Shown here: piece by piece, positions 50,709 to 58,615 of the stretch
How the letters are laid out: every line of letters starts with the position of its first letter
Position numbering within the stretch: position 1 is the first letter of the stretch
Assembly (NCBI GenBank): GCA_910584375.1
Contig: CAJUAH010000002.1
Span: forward strand, 124,001 to 188,000
DNA length: 64,000 nucleotides
DNA from: an uncultured Acetatifactor sp.
GTDB lineage: Bacteria; Bacillota; Clostridia; Lachnospirales; Lachnospiraceae
Direction: 5' to 3'
The notes under the pieces: model-generated
What the model saw: only the letters and a program-made list of their open reading frames with translations
What the model was told of the DNA's origin: nothing
Databases searched by the model: none
Translations under genes and position numbers: made by a program

Positions 50709-52166
50709 CTAATTGGAGCTTTCCCGGGAGTCGTTCAGCAGGGACATCTTGACCTCGTACATGGCGGGGGTCATATCCATATAATGGGTGTGGGGATTCT
50801 CGAAACGCTGCTCCTCCTCCCAGATCTCCTCCGTGAGCTGCCGTTTCACGTAGTCCGCGATCTGCGCCACATCCGGCATGTCGCAGACCAGCCTGCCATT
50901 CTGGAAGATCGGTATCTGCAGCTCCTTTACGGTGCAGTTTTCAAAGAAACGGTTCTTCCAGGGCTTTTTGGGATCCACATAACGATAGGGTGCCGCGAAG
51001 TCCACTTTTTCATTCGCCAGGGCGATCAGATCGGCGATGGCCTTATTATTTTCATCATATACGCGGTACACTTTTTTCAGCCCCGGATTGGTGATCTTCT
51101 CCTCGTTTTCCGATACCTTGATGCGGGGCACGAACTCCCCGTTCTCCTCCACCGCCGCGATCTTGTACACCGCGCCGAACACCGGGTCGGACTTGGATGT
51201 GATAAGGCGCTCGCCCACGCCAAAGCTGTCGATCCTGCCTCCCTGGGCCAATATGGAAGTAATGGTAAATTCATCCAGGCTGTTGGATACCACGATCTTG
51301 CAGTCCGTAAGACCCGCGCTGTCCAGGGCCCTGCGCACCTTTTTGGACAGATAGGCCAGGTCGCCGCTGTCGATACGGACGCCCTTTAAGCGCTTTCCCA
51401 TGGGTTCCAGCACTTCCTTCGCCACGCGGATAGCGTTGGGGACGCCGCTTTTTAACACGTCGTAGGTGTCCACCAGCAGCACGGTGGAATCGGGGTAGTT
51501 TTCCGCGTATTTTTTAAAAGCGGTAAATTCGTCCTTATGGTACATCACCCAGCTGTGGGCCATGGTGCCGCTGATGGGGATATCAAACATTTTGCCTGCC
51601 AGCACGGTGGCCGTGCCCACGGCGCCGCCGATATAAGCGGCTCTGGCCCCGTATACCGCCGCGTCCATATTGTGGGCCCGGCGCGCGCCGAAGTCCGACA
51701 CCGCCCTGCCGTCCGCCGCCCGGACGATCCGGCGGGTCTTGGTGGCGATCAGGGACTGATGGTTGACCTCCAGCAGTATGGCGGTCTCAATGAGCTGGGC
51801 GTCGATGAGGGGAGCGATCACCGTGAGAATCGGCTCGTTAGGATACATGATCGTCCCCTCCGGGAACGCGTACAGATCGCCCTTGAAGTGGAAATCCGCC
51901 AGATATTGCAGGAACTCTTCGCCAAACAGTCCCTGGCCGCGCAGGTATTCGATATCCTCTGTATCAAAATGCAGATTCTCGATGTACTCCACGATCTGCT
52001 CCAGGCCGCAGAAAATGGAAAATCCGCCGTTGTCGGGGTTCTTTCTATAGAATACGTCAAAAGCCACTTTCGTATCCTTATCCTGGTCTCTGAAGTATCC
52101 GTTGCTCATGGTCATCTCATAAAAGTCCATTACCATGGATAGATTTCTCTCGTTGAATTGTTTCAT
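50709..52166 (-). CDS. pncB: Nicotinate phosphoribosyltransferase
   Basis: 485 residues from an ATG with GGGAAGG upstream; the frame extends 42 codons further, but that part overlaps pncA and has no family character. Family signatures: NLSMVMDFYEMTMSNGYFR at the N-terminus, SDFGARRAHNMDAAVYGARA, GTMAHSWVMYH with the active His, and GVRIDSGDLAYLSKKVR. It turns nicotinate and PRPP into nicotinate mononucleotide. It follows pncA by 37 bases, which suits a salvage pathway. Confidence 0.97.
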   Translation of the reverse strand: MKQFNERNLSMVMDFYEMTMSNGYFRDQDKDTKVAFDVFYRKNPDNGGFSIFCGLEQIVEYIENLHFDTEDIEYLRGQGLFGEEFLQYLADFHFKGDLYAFPEGTIMYPNEPILTVIAPLIDAQLIETAILLEVNHQSLIATKTRRIVRAADGRAVSDFGARRAHNMDAAVYGARAAYIGGAVGTATVLAGKMFDIPISGTMAHSWVMYHKDEFTAFKKYAENYPDSTVLLVDTYDVLKSGVPNAIRVAKEVLEPMGKRLKGVRIDSGDLAYLSKKVRRALDSAGLTDCKIVVSNSLDEFTITSILAQGGRIDSFGVGERLITSKSDPVFGAVYKIAAVEENGEFVPRIKVSENEEKITNPGLKKVYRVYDENNKAIADLIALANEKVDFAAPYRYVDPKKPWKNRFFENCTVKELQIPIFQNGRLVCDMPDVAQIADYVKRQLTEEIWEEEQRFENPHTHYMDMTPAMYEVKMSLLNDSRESSN

Positions 52167-52203
52167 ACTGTTTTTCCTTCCCTTCCTGATTTTTTCATCA
52201 CCC

Positions 52204-52725
52204 TCACATAAGGATCTGGCAGGAGCGCATGGTGGCCAGCGCTGCTTCATGGGTCTGGGGCGTGACTCCGGCGCAGCAGGCCGGATCCACATGGATGGGG
52301 ACCTCCGGCAGATGGGCCTTGATGGTCAGGGCGTTGCTCACCACGCAGATATCCGTACACACGCCGATGAGTTCAATGGACTCGATGGGGTTCTGCTCGT
52401 TTTCCCTGGCCAGGTCTCTGGCAAGCTGGGGGCAGCCAAAGGTTACCTTGTCGTATACGGGCAGGTTCTTCTCGGCCCGCAGAGACTCCAGTTCGTCCGC
52501 AAGCTGCCAGCCCTGGCTGCCCTGGATACAGTGGGGAACCGGCAGGTATTTCCCCTCCTGGGTGTCCATGTAGTCCTGCCGGTGAGTGTCCCGGGTAAAA
52601 ATCACCCGACCCTCAAAGGCCTTGGCCTTCGCCGCCACCGCGGGCAGGATGTTTCGCGCCTCCTCGGTGCCCAGCACCCCCGTTACAAAATCATTCTGCA
52701 TGTCTACTACGATCAGATATTTCAT
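52204..52725 (-). CDS. pncA: Nicotinamidase (isochorismatase family)
   Basis: 173 residues. The catalytic Asp is Asp8 (LIVVDMQNDFVTG), the Lys is in VYDKVTFG and the Cys in GVCTDICVVSNAL. The metal-binding residues lie in TRDTHRQDYMDTQEG (Asp and His). It hydrolyses nicotinamide to nicotinate, feeding PncB encoded next. GGAAGGAG precedes the ATG. It lies 26 bases after nrtR. Confidence 0.95.
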   Translation of the reverse strand: MKYLIVVDMQNDFVTGVLGTEEARNILPAVAAKAKAFEGRVIFTRDTHRQDYMDTQEGKYLPVPHCIQGSQGWQLADELESLRAEKNLPVYDKVTFGCPQLARDLARENEQNPIESIELIGVCTDICVVSNALTIKAHLPEVPIHVDPACCAGVTPQTHEAALATMRSCQILM

Positions 52726-52751
52726 GTCTTGCTCCTTCCTTATATAAAATT

Positions 52752-53519
52752 TTATTTTGGGTTCTGTTTTTCATTATACTTTTGTCTGTAGTACCGGGCC
52801 GGTTTTCCCGCTCTCCGGGATCTGCATTTCTCGTCGGTCTGTTCCACCAGCTTTTGCATGTCCCGGCGGAAATTGGGGCCGTGGAGTTTCTCTCCCAGGA
52901 TGGCCTCGTAGAGCCGCTGCAGCTCCGGGAATGTAAAGCGCTCCGGCAGGAGCTTAAAGGCGATATCCGTGTAAAACACCTTATTCTTCATGCGTTCCAA
53001 CGCCAGCCCTATCATCCTGGCATGATCGAACGCCAGATCTTCCTCCGCCAGCTCCCGGCTCTCATTCCACAATCTAAAATGTCCCCCCTGTCTGCCGATG
53101 GAATACCAGGCCGCGTCCGCCGTGTCTCCGCCCGGAATGGGCCCCAGTTTCTCCTTGGGCGCCAGCGCCATGTAGGAGACGGAGATGATGCGGGTGCGGG
53201 GATCCCGCCCCACGTCTCCCCAGGTGTACAGCTGCTCCAGGTAAATGTCCCGGAGGCCCGTTTTCTCTTCCAGCTCCCGGACCGCCGCCTGATCCACCGA
53301 TTCCTCCATCCCCACAAATCCGCCGGGAATCGCCCATTTGTGAATACAGGGATGATCCTTTCTCCGGATCAGCATGATCTGTAAATGATAATCTTCATCT
53401 CCCTTATCCACCGTAAAGATCAGCGTGTCCGCCGTCACCGACGGGCGCTCGTATTTTCCCGGATCATACTGACGCAGGAACTCCCGCTCCGTCAGTCCCC
53501 CGGCATTCCTCTCCTCCAT
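52752..53519 (-). CDS. nrtR: NrtR-type Nudix transcriptional regulator of NAD metabolism
   Basis: 255 residues from an ATG with AGGGG 7 bases upstream. The Nudix domain (~25-160) has a Nudix box, GGFVGMEESVDQAAVRELEE then KTGL, in which the second Glu of the REUxEExGU core is Lys, so hydrolysis is doubtful and ligand sensing more likely. The C-terminal ~90 residues (FTFPELQRLYEAILGEKLHG, then NFRRDMQKLVEQ) form the winged helix of NrtR proteins. ADP-ribose or related nucleotides relieve repression in characterised NrtRs. It leads the NAD-salvage operon and has palindromes in its promoter, which fits autoregulation. Confidence 0.9.
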   Translation of the reverse strand: MEERNAGGLTEREFLRQYDPGKYERPSVTADTLIFTVDKGDEDYHLQIMLIRRKDHPCIHKWAIPGGFVGMEESVDQAAVRELEEKTGLRDIYLEQLYTWGDVGRDPRTRIISVSYMALAPKEKLGPIPGGDTADAAWYSIGRQGGHFRLWNESRELAEEDLAFDHARMIGLALERMKNKVFYTDIAFKLLPERFTFPELQRLYEAILGEKLHGPNFRRDMQKLVEQTDEKCRSRRAGKPARYYRQKYNEKQNPK

Positions 53520-53595
53520 CTCTCTGCCCCTGCCTTTCCCACAGTAGAACTTTTCCCCAGGCAAAACCTTTGTCCTCTTTGTTGCGTTTATTATT

Positions 53596-53606
53596 CTCAA
53601 TTTGAG
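53596..53606. promoter_or_regulatory. Operator-like palindrome 1 of the NAD operon
   Basis: CTCAATTTGAG on the plus strand, flanked by TTATT and TTTTAT, lies 20 bases downstream of the -10 on the transcript side. It is identical to the copy at 53632. Two matching palindromes 36 bases apart suggest cooperative repressor binding. Confidence 0.6.
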
Positions 53607-53625
53607 TTTTATTCTGTTTGATCTT

Positions 53626-53653
53626 ATTATACTCAATTTGAGAATAATTGCAA
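53626..53653 (-). promoter_or_regulatory. Promoter of nrtR-pncA-pncB-nadE
   Basis: On the minus strand TTGCAA (53653-53648), 16 bases, consensus TATAAT (53631-53626). The second operator copy fills the spacer, so bound regulator would block polymerase. The distance to the nrtR ATG is about 107 bases. Confidence 0.75.
53632..53642. promoter_or_regulatory. Operator-like palindrome 2 of the NAD operon
   Basis: The second copy of CTCAATTTGAG, in the -35/-10 spacer. With flanks, ACTCAATTTGAGAATAATT continues the symmetry. The likely binder is NrtR, encoded by the first gene; that is inference. Confidence 0.6.
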
Positions 53654-53684
53654 GCCCTTTTTTACAAAATAAATTATTTTGTAT

Positions 53685-53729
53685 AAAAAACGAAAGGGTT
53701 GTCCTTTCCGAACCACCCTTTCGTTTTTT
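53685..53729 (-). terminator. Terminator after the orphan solute-binding gene
   Basis: Arms AAAAAACGAAAGGG and CCCTTTCGTTTTTT around a 17-base loop form a strong hairpin 11 bases past the stop. With the A/T runs on both sides it can work in both directions. A smaller palindrome (ACAAAATAAATTATTTTGT, 53664-53682) stands between it and the NAD promoter. Confidence 0.8.
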
Positions 53730-53740
53730 ATATATTATAC

Positions 53741-55138
53741 TTAGTTATCCCGTCTTTCCTCGAGATACAAACTGACTCTGCTCTGAATTGCCCCGGCGGC
53801 GTCCTCCGCATCCTTATCCCCGTTGAAATACGCCGCGGCGTCCTCCATGATAATTTTTTGTATTCCGGAGACCTCCCAGTTTCCGGGAACTCCCTTTTCC
53901 AGCAGTTCCACATATTCCCGTACCCAGGAGCTTCCGTCCGCTTTTCCCTCCAACTGGGCATATGCTTTTTCTCCAATCATAAATACCGGCGTTTCGCAGA
54001 ACGACGGATGTTCCACGACATTCTCCGTCAGGACGTCCCTTCGGACACTGGAGATACCAAAGTTCTCCCTCTGCACCTCTTCGCTGAGCATCTCCTCTAT
54101 AAAACCAACAGCAATGTCGTAATGCTCCGTTCCGGCGTTCACCGCCATAAACCGCGAACAGTTCACATAACTGCCGTTGCCGCTCTCCGTGGGATACCCC
54201 ACACAGCGGTAGCCGTCTTCGCAGGAGGCCATAGCGCTGCTGAATCCTTTCAGATCCCCGTTGCATGGGAGGGCCAGCGCGCTGCCATTGCCGACTTCCG
54301 TCAGTCGCTGCGCCCAATCCATATACTCTCTGCTGCCGGAAACTTCCCCGTACTTCTTACAGTTTTCCAGCAGTCTGACAAACTCCGGCGTGTCAAAAAA
54401 GCATTTCCCCTGCTCCATATCCACCAGAGCAGAGACCCTCTCCTCTGTATTCTCTATCCCCTTGAGCCCCAGATCATAGAGCATCTGCTCCGCCGTCAGG
54501 CTATAGGATATACTGAGCCACCGGTCATAGGGATCTCCCTGCGCCTGGCGCTCGTCCAGAAGGGACAGCACATCCTCTACGCGCCAGGTATCCTCCTGCC
54601 ACACGGTCTCGGGCACCAGCAGCGTATCCACCCGCGCCTCCCACGCGACTCCGTACAGTCCGTCCCCTATGCGGCCCTGTCGCAGCACGCTGTCAAAGAT
54701 CTGCTCCGCAGTTTCCTCCGGCAGCGATCCGGACAGTTCGGCAAGCGCCCCATTGTCCTGAAAGATCTCCAGCGTCTTTCTGCTCAGAACCAGGATATCC
54801 GGCCCTCTGCCCTGAGATATGTCAGCCAGGAGGCGGTTTAACACCATATCCCGGTCCTCCCCCGGTGCGCTGGACTCGATCACAAACTCCAGCTCCGGAT
54901 ACTTTTCGCCGTATCTGAAGAGACAATCTTTAAATTGCGGATCGCCAAAATTCGGCTCACTCAGGGTAGAATAATAAAAAATGCGAATCTGGGAGGACGC
55001 AGAGGGAGATTCCGTCTCCGGCGCCCCCACGGTCTCCTGCGTCAGCTCCCCTGCCCCGCAGCCGCCCAGCGCTGTGGATAACGCCAGAAACAGAGCACAG
55101 AACAGGCAAAAACCAAATGTCTTATTTTTCTTCTCCAT
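53741..55138 (-). CDS. Orphan extracellular solute-binding lipoprotein
   Basis: 465 residues. A signal peptide with lipobox LGGC (lipidated Cys27) precedes a family 1-type solute-binding domain (~50-460): FGDPQFKDCLFRYGEKYPEL, GRGPDILVLSRKTLEIFQDN and YDIAVGFIEEMLSEEVQREN. The C-terminal AAAYFNGDKDAEDAAGAIQS resembles the end of the larger lipoprotein at 4550 (AQGYFEGQKSAKDVAGVIQS). No permease or ATPase lies nearby, so it may share another importer's membrane parts or act as a sensor partner. It is a single gene between two regulatory regions. Ligand unknown. Confidence 0.85.
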   Translation of the reverse strand: MEKKNKTFGFCLFCALFLALSTALGGCGAGELTQETVGAPETESPSASSQIRIFYYSTLSEPNFGDPQFKDCLFRYGEKYPELEFVIESSAPGEDRDMVLNRLLADISQGRGPDILVLSRKTLEIFQDNGALAELSGSLPEETAEQIFDSVLRQGRIGDGLYGVAWEARVDTLLVPETVWQEDTWRVEDVLSLLDERQAQGDPYDRWLSISYSLTAEQMLYDLGLKGIENTEERVSALVDMEQGKCFFDTPEFVRLLENCKKYGEVSGSREYMDWAQRLTEVGNGSALALPCNGDLKGFSSAMASCEDGYRCVGYPTESGNGSYVNCSRFMAVNAGTEHYDIAVGFIEEMLSEEVQRENFGISSVRRDVLTENVVEHPSFCETPVFMIGEKAYAQLEGKADGSSWVREYVELLEKGVPGNWEVSGIQKIIMEDAAAYFNGDKDAEDAAGAIQSRVSLYLEERRDN

Positions 55139-55236
55139 ACCTCGTCATTCCCCTCTTTGCATACCTATTTTCTCTGTCTATTTACGCTGTCTATAGAAAA
55201 CGCATCATTTCTTTTTTATCAACGATATAAATGCAT

Positions 55237-55265
55237 TTGACAAATATATATTTTGTTATTAAATT
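55237..55265 (+). promoter_or_regulatory. Promoter of the metallophosphoesterase gene
   Basis: A consensus -35 TTGACA (55237-55242), 17 bases and a weaker -10 TAAATT (55260-55265) lie about 18 bases before the ATG, with GGAGG in between. The region to the orphan lipoprotein gene is AT-rich and divergent. Confidence 0.5.
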
Positions 55266-55283
55266 TATAGTGGAGGATATATT

Positions 55284-55760
55284 ATGATCTATTTTATCGC
55301 GGACACACATTTTGGAGACGAGCGGATCAGGCGCTACGAGAACCGCCCCTTTGCTGACGCCGGGGCCATGGATCGGGAGCTGATACGACGGTGGAACGAG
55401 ACGGTATCCCCGGAGGATACCGTCTATGTGCTGGGAGACTGGGGCCGTATGGATCCCACTGCTCTCCACGGCAGGAAATACCTGGTCAGGGGCAATCATG
55501 ACACGCTGGACAACCAGGCTTACCGGGAGATGGGATTTGCCGAAGTGTACGATCTGCCGGTGATCCTGGAGGGATTCTGGATATTGTCTCATGAACCCCT
55601 GTATGTCTGCGAGAACATGCCCTATGCCAATCTCTTCGGTCATGTGCATGCCTCGCCCCTGTATAAAACCTACAGCAACCAGCACTACTGCGTCTCCGCG
55701 GAGCGCACCGACTACGCCCCCGTCTCCTTCGACGAAATCAAGAGGCAGATCGGCGCCTAA
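55284..55760 (+). CDS. Small calcineurin-type metallophosphoesterase
   Basis: A 158-residue plus-strand gene. The dimetal motifs are complete: DTHFGD (Asp7, His9) at the N-terminus, GDWG, GNHD, LSHEPL and GHVH. Short phosphoesterases of this shape (YfcE/MJ0936-like) act on small phosphodiesters; the substrate cannot be told. GGAGG lies 7 bases before the ATG. Its stop overlaps that of the convergent aldo/keto reductase gene by 4 bases. Confidence 0.88.
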   Translation: MIYFIADTHFGDERIRRYENRPFADAGAMDRELIRRWNETVSPEDTVYVLGDWGRMDPTALHGRKYLVRGNHDTLDNQAYREMGFAEVYDLPVILEGFWILSHEPLYVCENMPYANLFGHVHASPLYKTYSNQHYCVSAERTDYAPVSFDEIKRQIGA

Positions 55761-56986
55761 TAGGCTTTCATTTTTTTCACAAACCATCTGGCGATGCGGT
55801 ACACCGGGTTCTCCAGCACTTTTCTCACGGCTTTCAGCTCCCGCCGGATGGGGATATGCTGGGGACAGTGCTGCTCACATTTCCCGCACTCCACACAGTT
55901 GGAGGCTCCGGTGGCCTCCTTTCTGATGGCCGTACACATAAAGTAGTCTTTCATGGCCGCCGACCAGCCCTCGCTGTAGCGCCGATTATAGGCGGCAAAG
56001 CACCCGGGGATATCCACACCCTTAGGGCAGGGCATACAGTAGCCGCAGCCTGTGCAGCCCACTTTCATCCGGGCGTTGACAGCCTGCACCACCTGCCGCA
56101 GCATGGCCTCATCCGCCTCCGTCAGCTCTCCCACTTCCGTGTGTTCCGCCGTATCCACATTATCCCGCACCATCTCCACAGAGTTCATCCCCGACAGTAC
56201 GCAGGTCACTTCCGGCTGGTTCCACAGCCATTTCAGCGCCCATTGCACCGGCGTGTAGCTCACCGGATCCTGCTCCCGCGTATCGCCGGTCCCCTGACCG
56301 CGTCCCGCGCCCACCTTATGATTGGCAAAGATCCTGACGGCGGCCTCCGGCAGCCGGGTCGCCAGTTTCCCGCCCCGCAGAGGCTCCATAATGATCACCG
56401 GCAATCCCTTTTCATGGGCATATCGCAGTCCCCGCCGTCCCGCCTGGCTGTTCTCGTCCATATAGTTGTACTGGATCTGGCAGAAATCCCAGGTATGGGC
56501 GTCCGCCAACTGGCAGAACATATCCGCGTTGCCGTGATAGGAAAAACCCACCTGACGGATAGCGCCGCTCTCCTGTTTCTCCCGCAGCCACTCCAGAATC
56601 CCCAGGGCTTTCAGCCTTTCCCAGGTATGCACATCCGTCAGCATATGCATCAGGTAATAATCAATATGATCCGTGCGCAGTCTGCGCAGCTGTTCGTCAA
56701 AGTATTTATCCAGGCTGGCTCTGCTCTGGATCAGATAGTGGGGAAGTTTGGTGGCGATATACACCTTATCCCGTATCCCGTTCCGCTCCAGAATCTCTCC
56801 CAGCGCCGCCTCGCTGCCTCCGTATATATACGCCGTGTCATAGTAGTTCACGCCGCCCTCAAAGGCAGTCATGATCTCCTCTTCGGCCTTTTTCAGATCG
56901 ATCCTGCCTGCCGTCTGGGTAAAGCGCATACAGCCATACCCCAGCACGGAGATCTCATTGCCATATTTATCCCTGCGATACTGCAT
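55757..56986 (-). CDS. Aldo/keto reductase with C-terminal 4Fe-4S ferredoxin domain
   Basis: 409 residues from an ATG with GAGG 5 bases upstream; a GTG two codons earlier is less likely. The barrel has the catalytic Asp/Tyr (NYYDTAYIYGGSE), Lys (VYIATKLPHY) and His (DYYLMHML). The C-terminal ~110 residues hold two cysteine clusters, CTGCGYCMPCPKGVDIPGC and CVECGKCEQHCP, typical of ferredoxin-type domains. This fused class is widespread in anaerobes. It probably passes electrons between a carbonyl substrate and an iron-sulfur donor. It is 48 bases after the patatin gene and may be co-transcribed. Confidence 0.92.
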   Translation of the reverse strand: MQYRRDKYGNEISVLGYGCMRFTQTAGRIDLKKAEEEIMTAFEGGVNYYDTAYIYGGSEAALGEILERNGIRDKVYIATKLPHYLIQSRASLDKYFDEQLRRLRTDHIDYYLMHMLTDVHTWERLKALGILEWLREKQESGAIRQVGFSYHGNADMFCQLADAHTWDFCQIQYNYMDENSQAGRRGLRYAHEKGLPVIIMEPLRGGKLATRLPEAAVRIFANHKVGAGRGQGTGDTREQDPVSYTPVQWALKWLWNQPEVTCVLSGMNSVEMVRDNVDTAEHTEVGELTEADEAMLRQVVQAVNARMKVGCTGCGYCMPCPKGVDIPGCFAAYNRRYSEGWSAAMKDYFMCTAIRKEATGASNCVECGKCEQHCPQHIPIRRELKAVRKVLENPVYRIARWFVKKMKAY

Positions 56987-57034
56987 TCTCACCTCATTCC
57001 CGCATATCCCGGATCCGGCCCGGGATATTGCCAG

Positions 57035-57877
57035 CTATGCCAGAAAACGGCGTATTTCCTCCAGTCTGCGCTCTGTATCCTTCCGCCCCAGCTTATACAT
57101 TGCCCTGAGTTTCCAGGTATGCCGCTCCAGCTTGGAGACTTTGATATATCTGCTGGGGCGCAGTACCAGCGCCAGTCCTGCTCTCTCCAGCTCCGGCAAT
57201 TGTTTAAGCGTCTGATTGTAGCGGATATGTCTGGTCTCTATGGCCGCCGTAAGCGCCGGATACCGCCGGATCCTGCGTCGAAAAAAGAACATCCCTCTGG
57301 GCGGCTTTTTCCGATATCCTTTCGGTCTGGTCAGTACCACCAGATTTTTATCATATCCTATACTGCGAAACCAGTTCAGCGGAATGGAATCCGAGATACC
57401 GCCGTCTAAGAGTTTTCTCCCGCCGATCTCCACGATCCGGGACACAAAGGGCATGGACGCGGACGCCTGCATCCAGCGCAGATCTTCCTTTTCCCCTGTG
57501 CATCTGTGGTATACGGCCCGTCCCGTATCCACATCCGTACAGGTCACATAGAACTCCACCGGACTGTTTTTATAGGTCTTCCAGTCAAAGGGATCCAGTT
57601 TCTCCGGCAATTCATGATAGCAGAATTTTTCCTCGTAGATGTCGCCGCTCCGGAGCAATGAACGAAAGTCCCCGTAGCGGGAGTCCCTGCAATATTTCGT
57701 ATTGTACCGAATGGCTCTTCCGATCTGGTGAGATTTATAGTTGCAGCCAAATACGGCGCCTGCAGATACTCCCACTACACCGTCCACCTGTATCCCGTTC
57801 TCCATCAGCACATCCAGCACCCCGGCGGTATACACGCCCCGCATGGCGCCCCCCTCCAGCACAAGCCCTGTTTTCAT
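57035..57877 (-). CDS. Patatin-like phospholipase
   Basis: 280 residues. The oxyanion loop is LVLEGGAMRGVYTAGVLD, the nucleophile Ser is in GVSAGA (GVVGVSAGAVFGCNYKS), and the catalytic Asp is in LLDGGISDSIPL. These three make the Ser-Asp dyad of the RssA/YjjU type. It is a cytosolic or membrane-surface lipid acyl hydrolase; the target lipid is unknown. It precedes the aldo/keto reductase gene, and a 70-bp repeat lies before it. Confidence 0.92.
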   Translation of the reverse strand: MKTGLVLEGGAMRGVYTAGVLDVLMENGIQVDGVVGVSAGAVFGCNYKSHQIGRAIRYNTKYCRDSRYGDFRSLLRSGDIYEEKFCYHELPEKLDPFDWKTYKNSPVEFYVTCTDVDTGRAVYHRCTGEKEDLRWMQASASMPFVSRIVEIGGRKLLDGGISDSIPLNWFRSIGYDKNLVVLTRPKGYRKKPPRGMFFFRRRIRRYPALTAAIETRHIRYNQTLKQLPELERAGLALVLRPSRYIKVSKLERHTWKLRAMYKLGRKDTERRLEEIRRFLA

Positions 57878-57904
57878 GTACGCACCTTCTTCCTTGTAAC
57901 AGTC

Positions 57905-58055
57905 TTACTCATTATTCCTTGATTTTGTGCGCTTTAGCGCACACTTTAATCCGTAGAGTTAAACGCGGAGCGTTTTACTCATTATTCCTTGATTTTGTGC
58001 GCTTCAGCGCACACTCTGTTCAGCAGAGTTAAATGCGGAGCATTTTACTCATTAT
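57905..58055. repeat. 70-bp tandem repeat with two hairpins per unit
   Basis: Two 70-base units begin with TTACTCATTATTCCTTGATT (57905 and 57975), and a third begins at 58045 but breaks off after about 11 bases. Each unit has hairpin X (GTGCGCT-N2-AGCGCAC, 57927-57942 and 57997-58012) and hairpin Y (GAGTTAAAYGC-GGA-GCRTTTTACTC, 57956-57980 and 58026-58050). In Y, C57964:G57972 becomes T58034:A58042, a compensatory pair. The X copies differ only in the loop. No coding frame or U-run is linked to it. Confidence 0.9.
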
Positions 58056-58175
58056 AATCCCTTTGCGGCAATTGCGCAAGGCATACGCCAAATGTCCGCG
58101 CAGGCGCGGTACCCGGCTCATTACCCGCAGAAATAAAACAGAGGGCGCATGACGCTCCCCCTGACCGTACTGTCT

Positions 58176-58469
58176 TTATTGGCCGCCCGATTGCGCATTG
58201 GCGGCATTTTTATGGGGTGATTTGCCCACCACCTCAATCGCCTGACTCACAGCCACCGTCACCTCTATATCGCGCTGCACCTGCGTGGACGCAAAACGGT
58301 ATAACACCTTGCCCTTTATGGACTGCACATACTGCGGCGGAAGACGGTTCAACGCATAGGCCGCCATATCCATCCGGCAGCTCTCGCATTTACAATAGCT
58401 CGTCGCTGGCAGCAGCTGATCGATCTTATTCAATACCGTTTCTTCCATCAAATTTATTAACCCCGTCAT
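58176..58469 (-). CDS. ComFB-family protein
   Basis: A 97-residue cytosolic protein. The ComFB signature is visible: MEETVLNKIDQLLPATSYCK, then CESCRMDMAAYALNRLPPQY, with the three-Cys cluster, and ALNRLPPxYV. Named after the Bacillus comF locus, the family has since been linked to cyclic-dinucleotide binding in other bacteria. No other com genes are in the window. A hairpin (58482-58498) sits before its GAGG ribosome site. Confidence 0.85.
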   Translation of the reverse strand: MTGLINLMEETVLNKIDQLLPATSYCKCESCRMDMAAYALNRLPPQYVQSIKGKVLYRFASTQVQRDIEVTVAVSQAIEVVGKSPHKNAANAQSGGQ

Positions 58470-58481
58470 TTCACTACCTCA

Positions 58482-58498
58482 CGAAAATCTTTCGTGTC
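58482..58498 (-). promoter_or_regulatory. Hairpin in the comFB leader
   Basis: Perfect 7-base arms CACGAAA and TTTCGTG enclose ATC, and end 5 bases before GAGG of the ribosome site. It could tune translation; the effect is not known. Confidence 0.4.
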
Positions 58499-58538
58499 CC
58501 CATACTCAAAACCGTTCAAAAAAAAGCCTTCTCTAAGT

Positions 58539-58567
58539 AGTATATCACTAATTTGCCCATATGAAAA
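58539..58567 (-). promoter_or_regulatory. comFB promoter
   Basis: On the minus strand TTTTCA (58567-58562), 17 bases, TATACT (58544-58539), 70 bases before the ATG. The -35 is imperfect. The rest of the 146-base gap to the PAP2 gene is AT-rich and shows nothing else. Confidence 0.45.
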
Positions 58568-58615
58568 TATGTTTTATAAAAAAATTTGTAAAAAAATAAC
58601 AAACAGTCGGCGTCT

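Noticed and set aside
52167..52292. 42-residue N-terminal extension of PncB
   Set aside because: It overlaps pncA, lacks family character and the ribosome site is at the shorter start.
53520..53636. 39-residue N-terminal extension of NrtR
   Set aside because: The extension would cover both operators and the -10 of the promoter. A ribosome site lies before the shorter start.
55191..55787. 198-codon minus-strand frame opposite the metallophosphoesterase
   Set aside because: The plus-strand gene has GGAGG, promoter and all metal motifs; the minus frame has none.
57905..58055. CRISPR array or transposon ends at the 70-bp repeat
   Set aside because: Only two full units, no spacers, no transposase and no target duplication.
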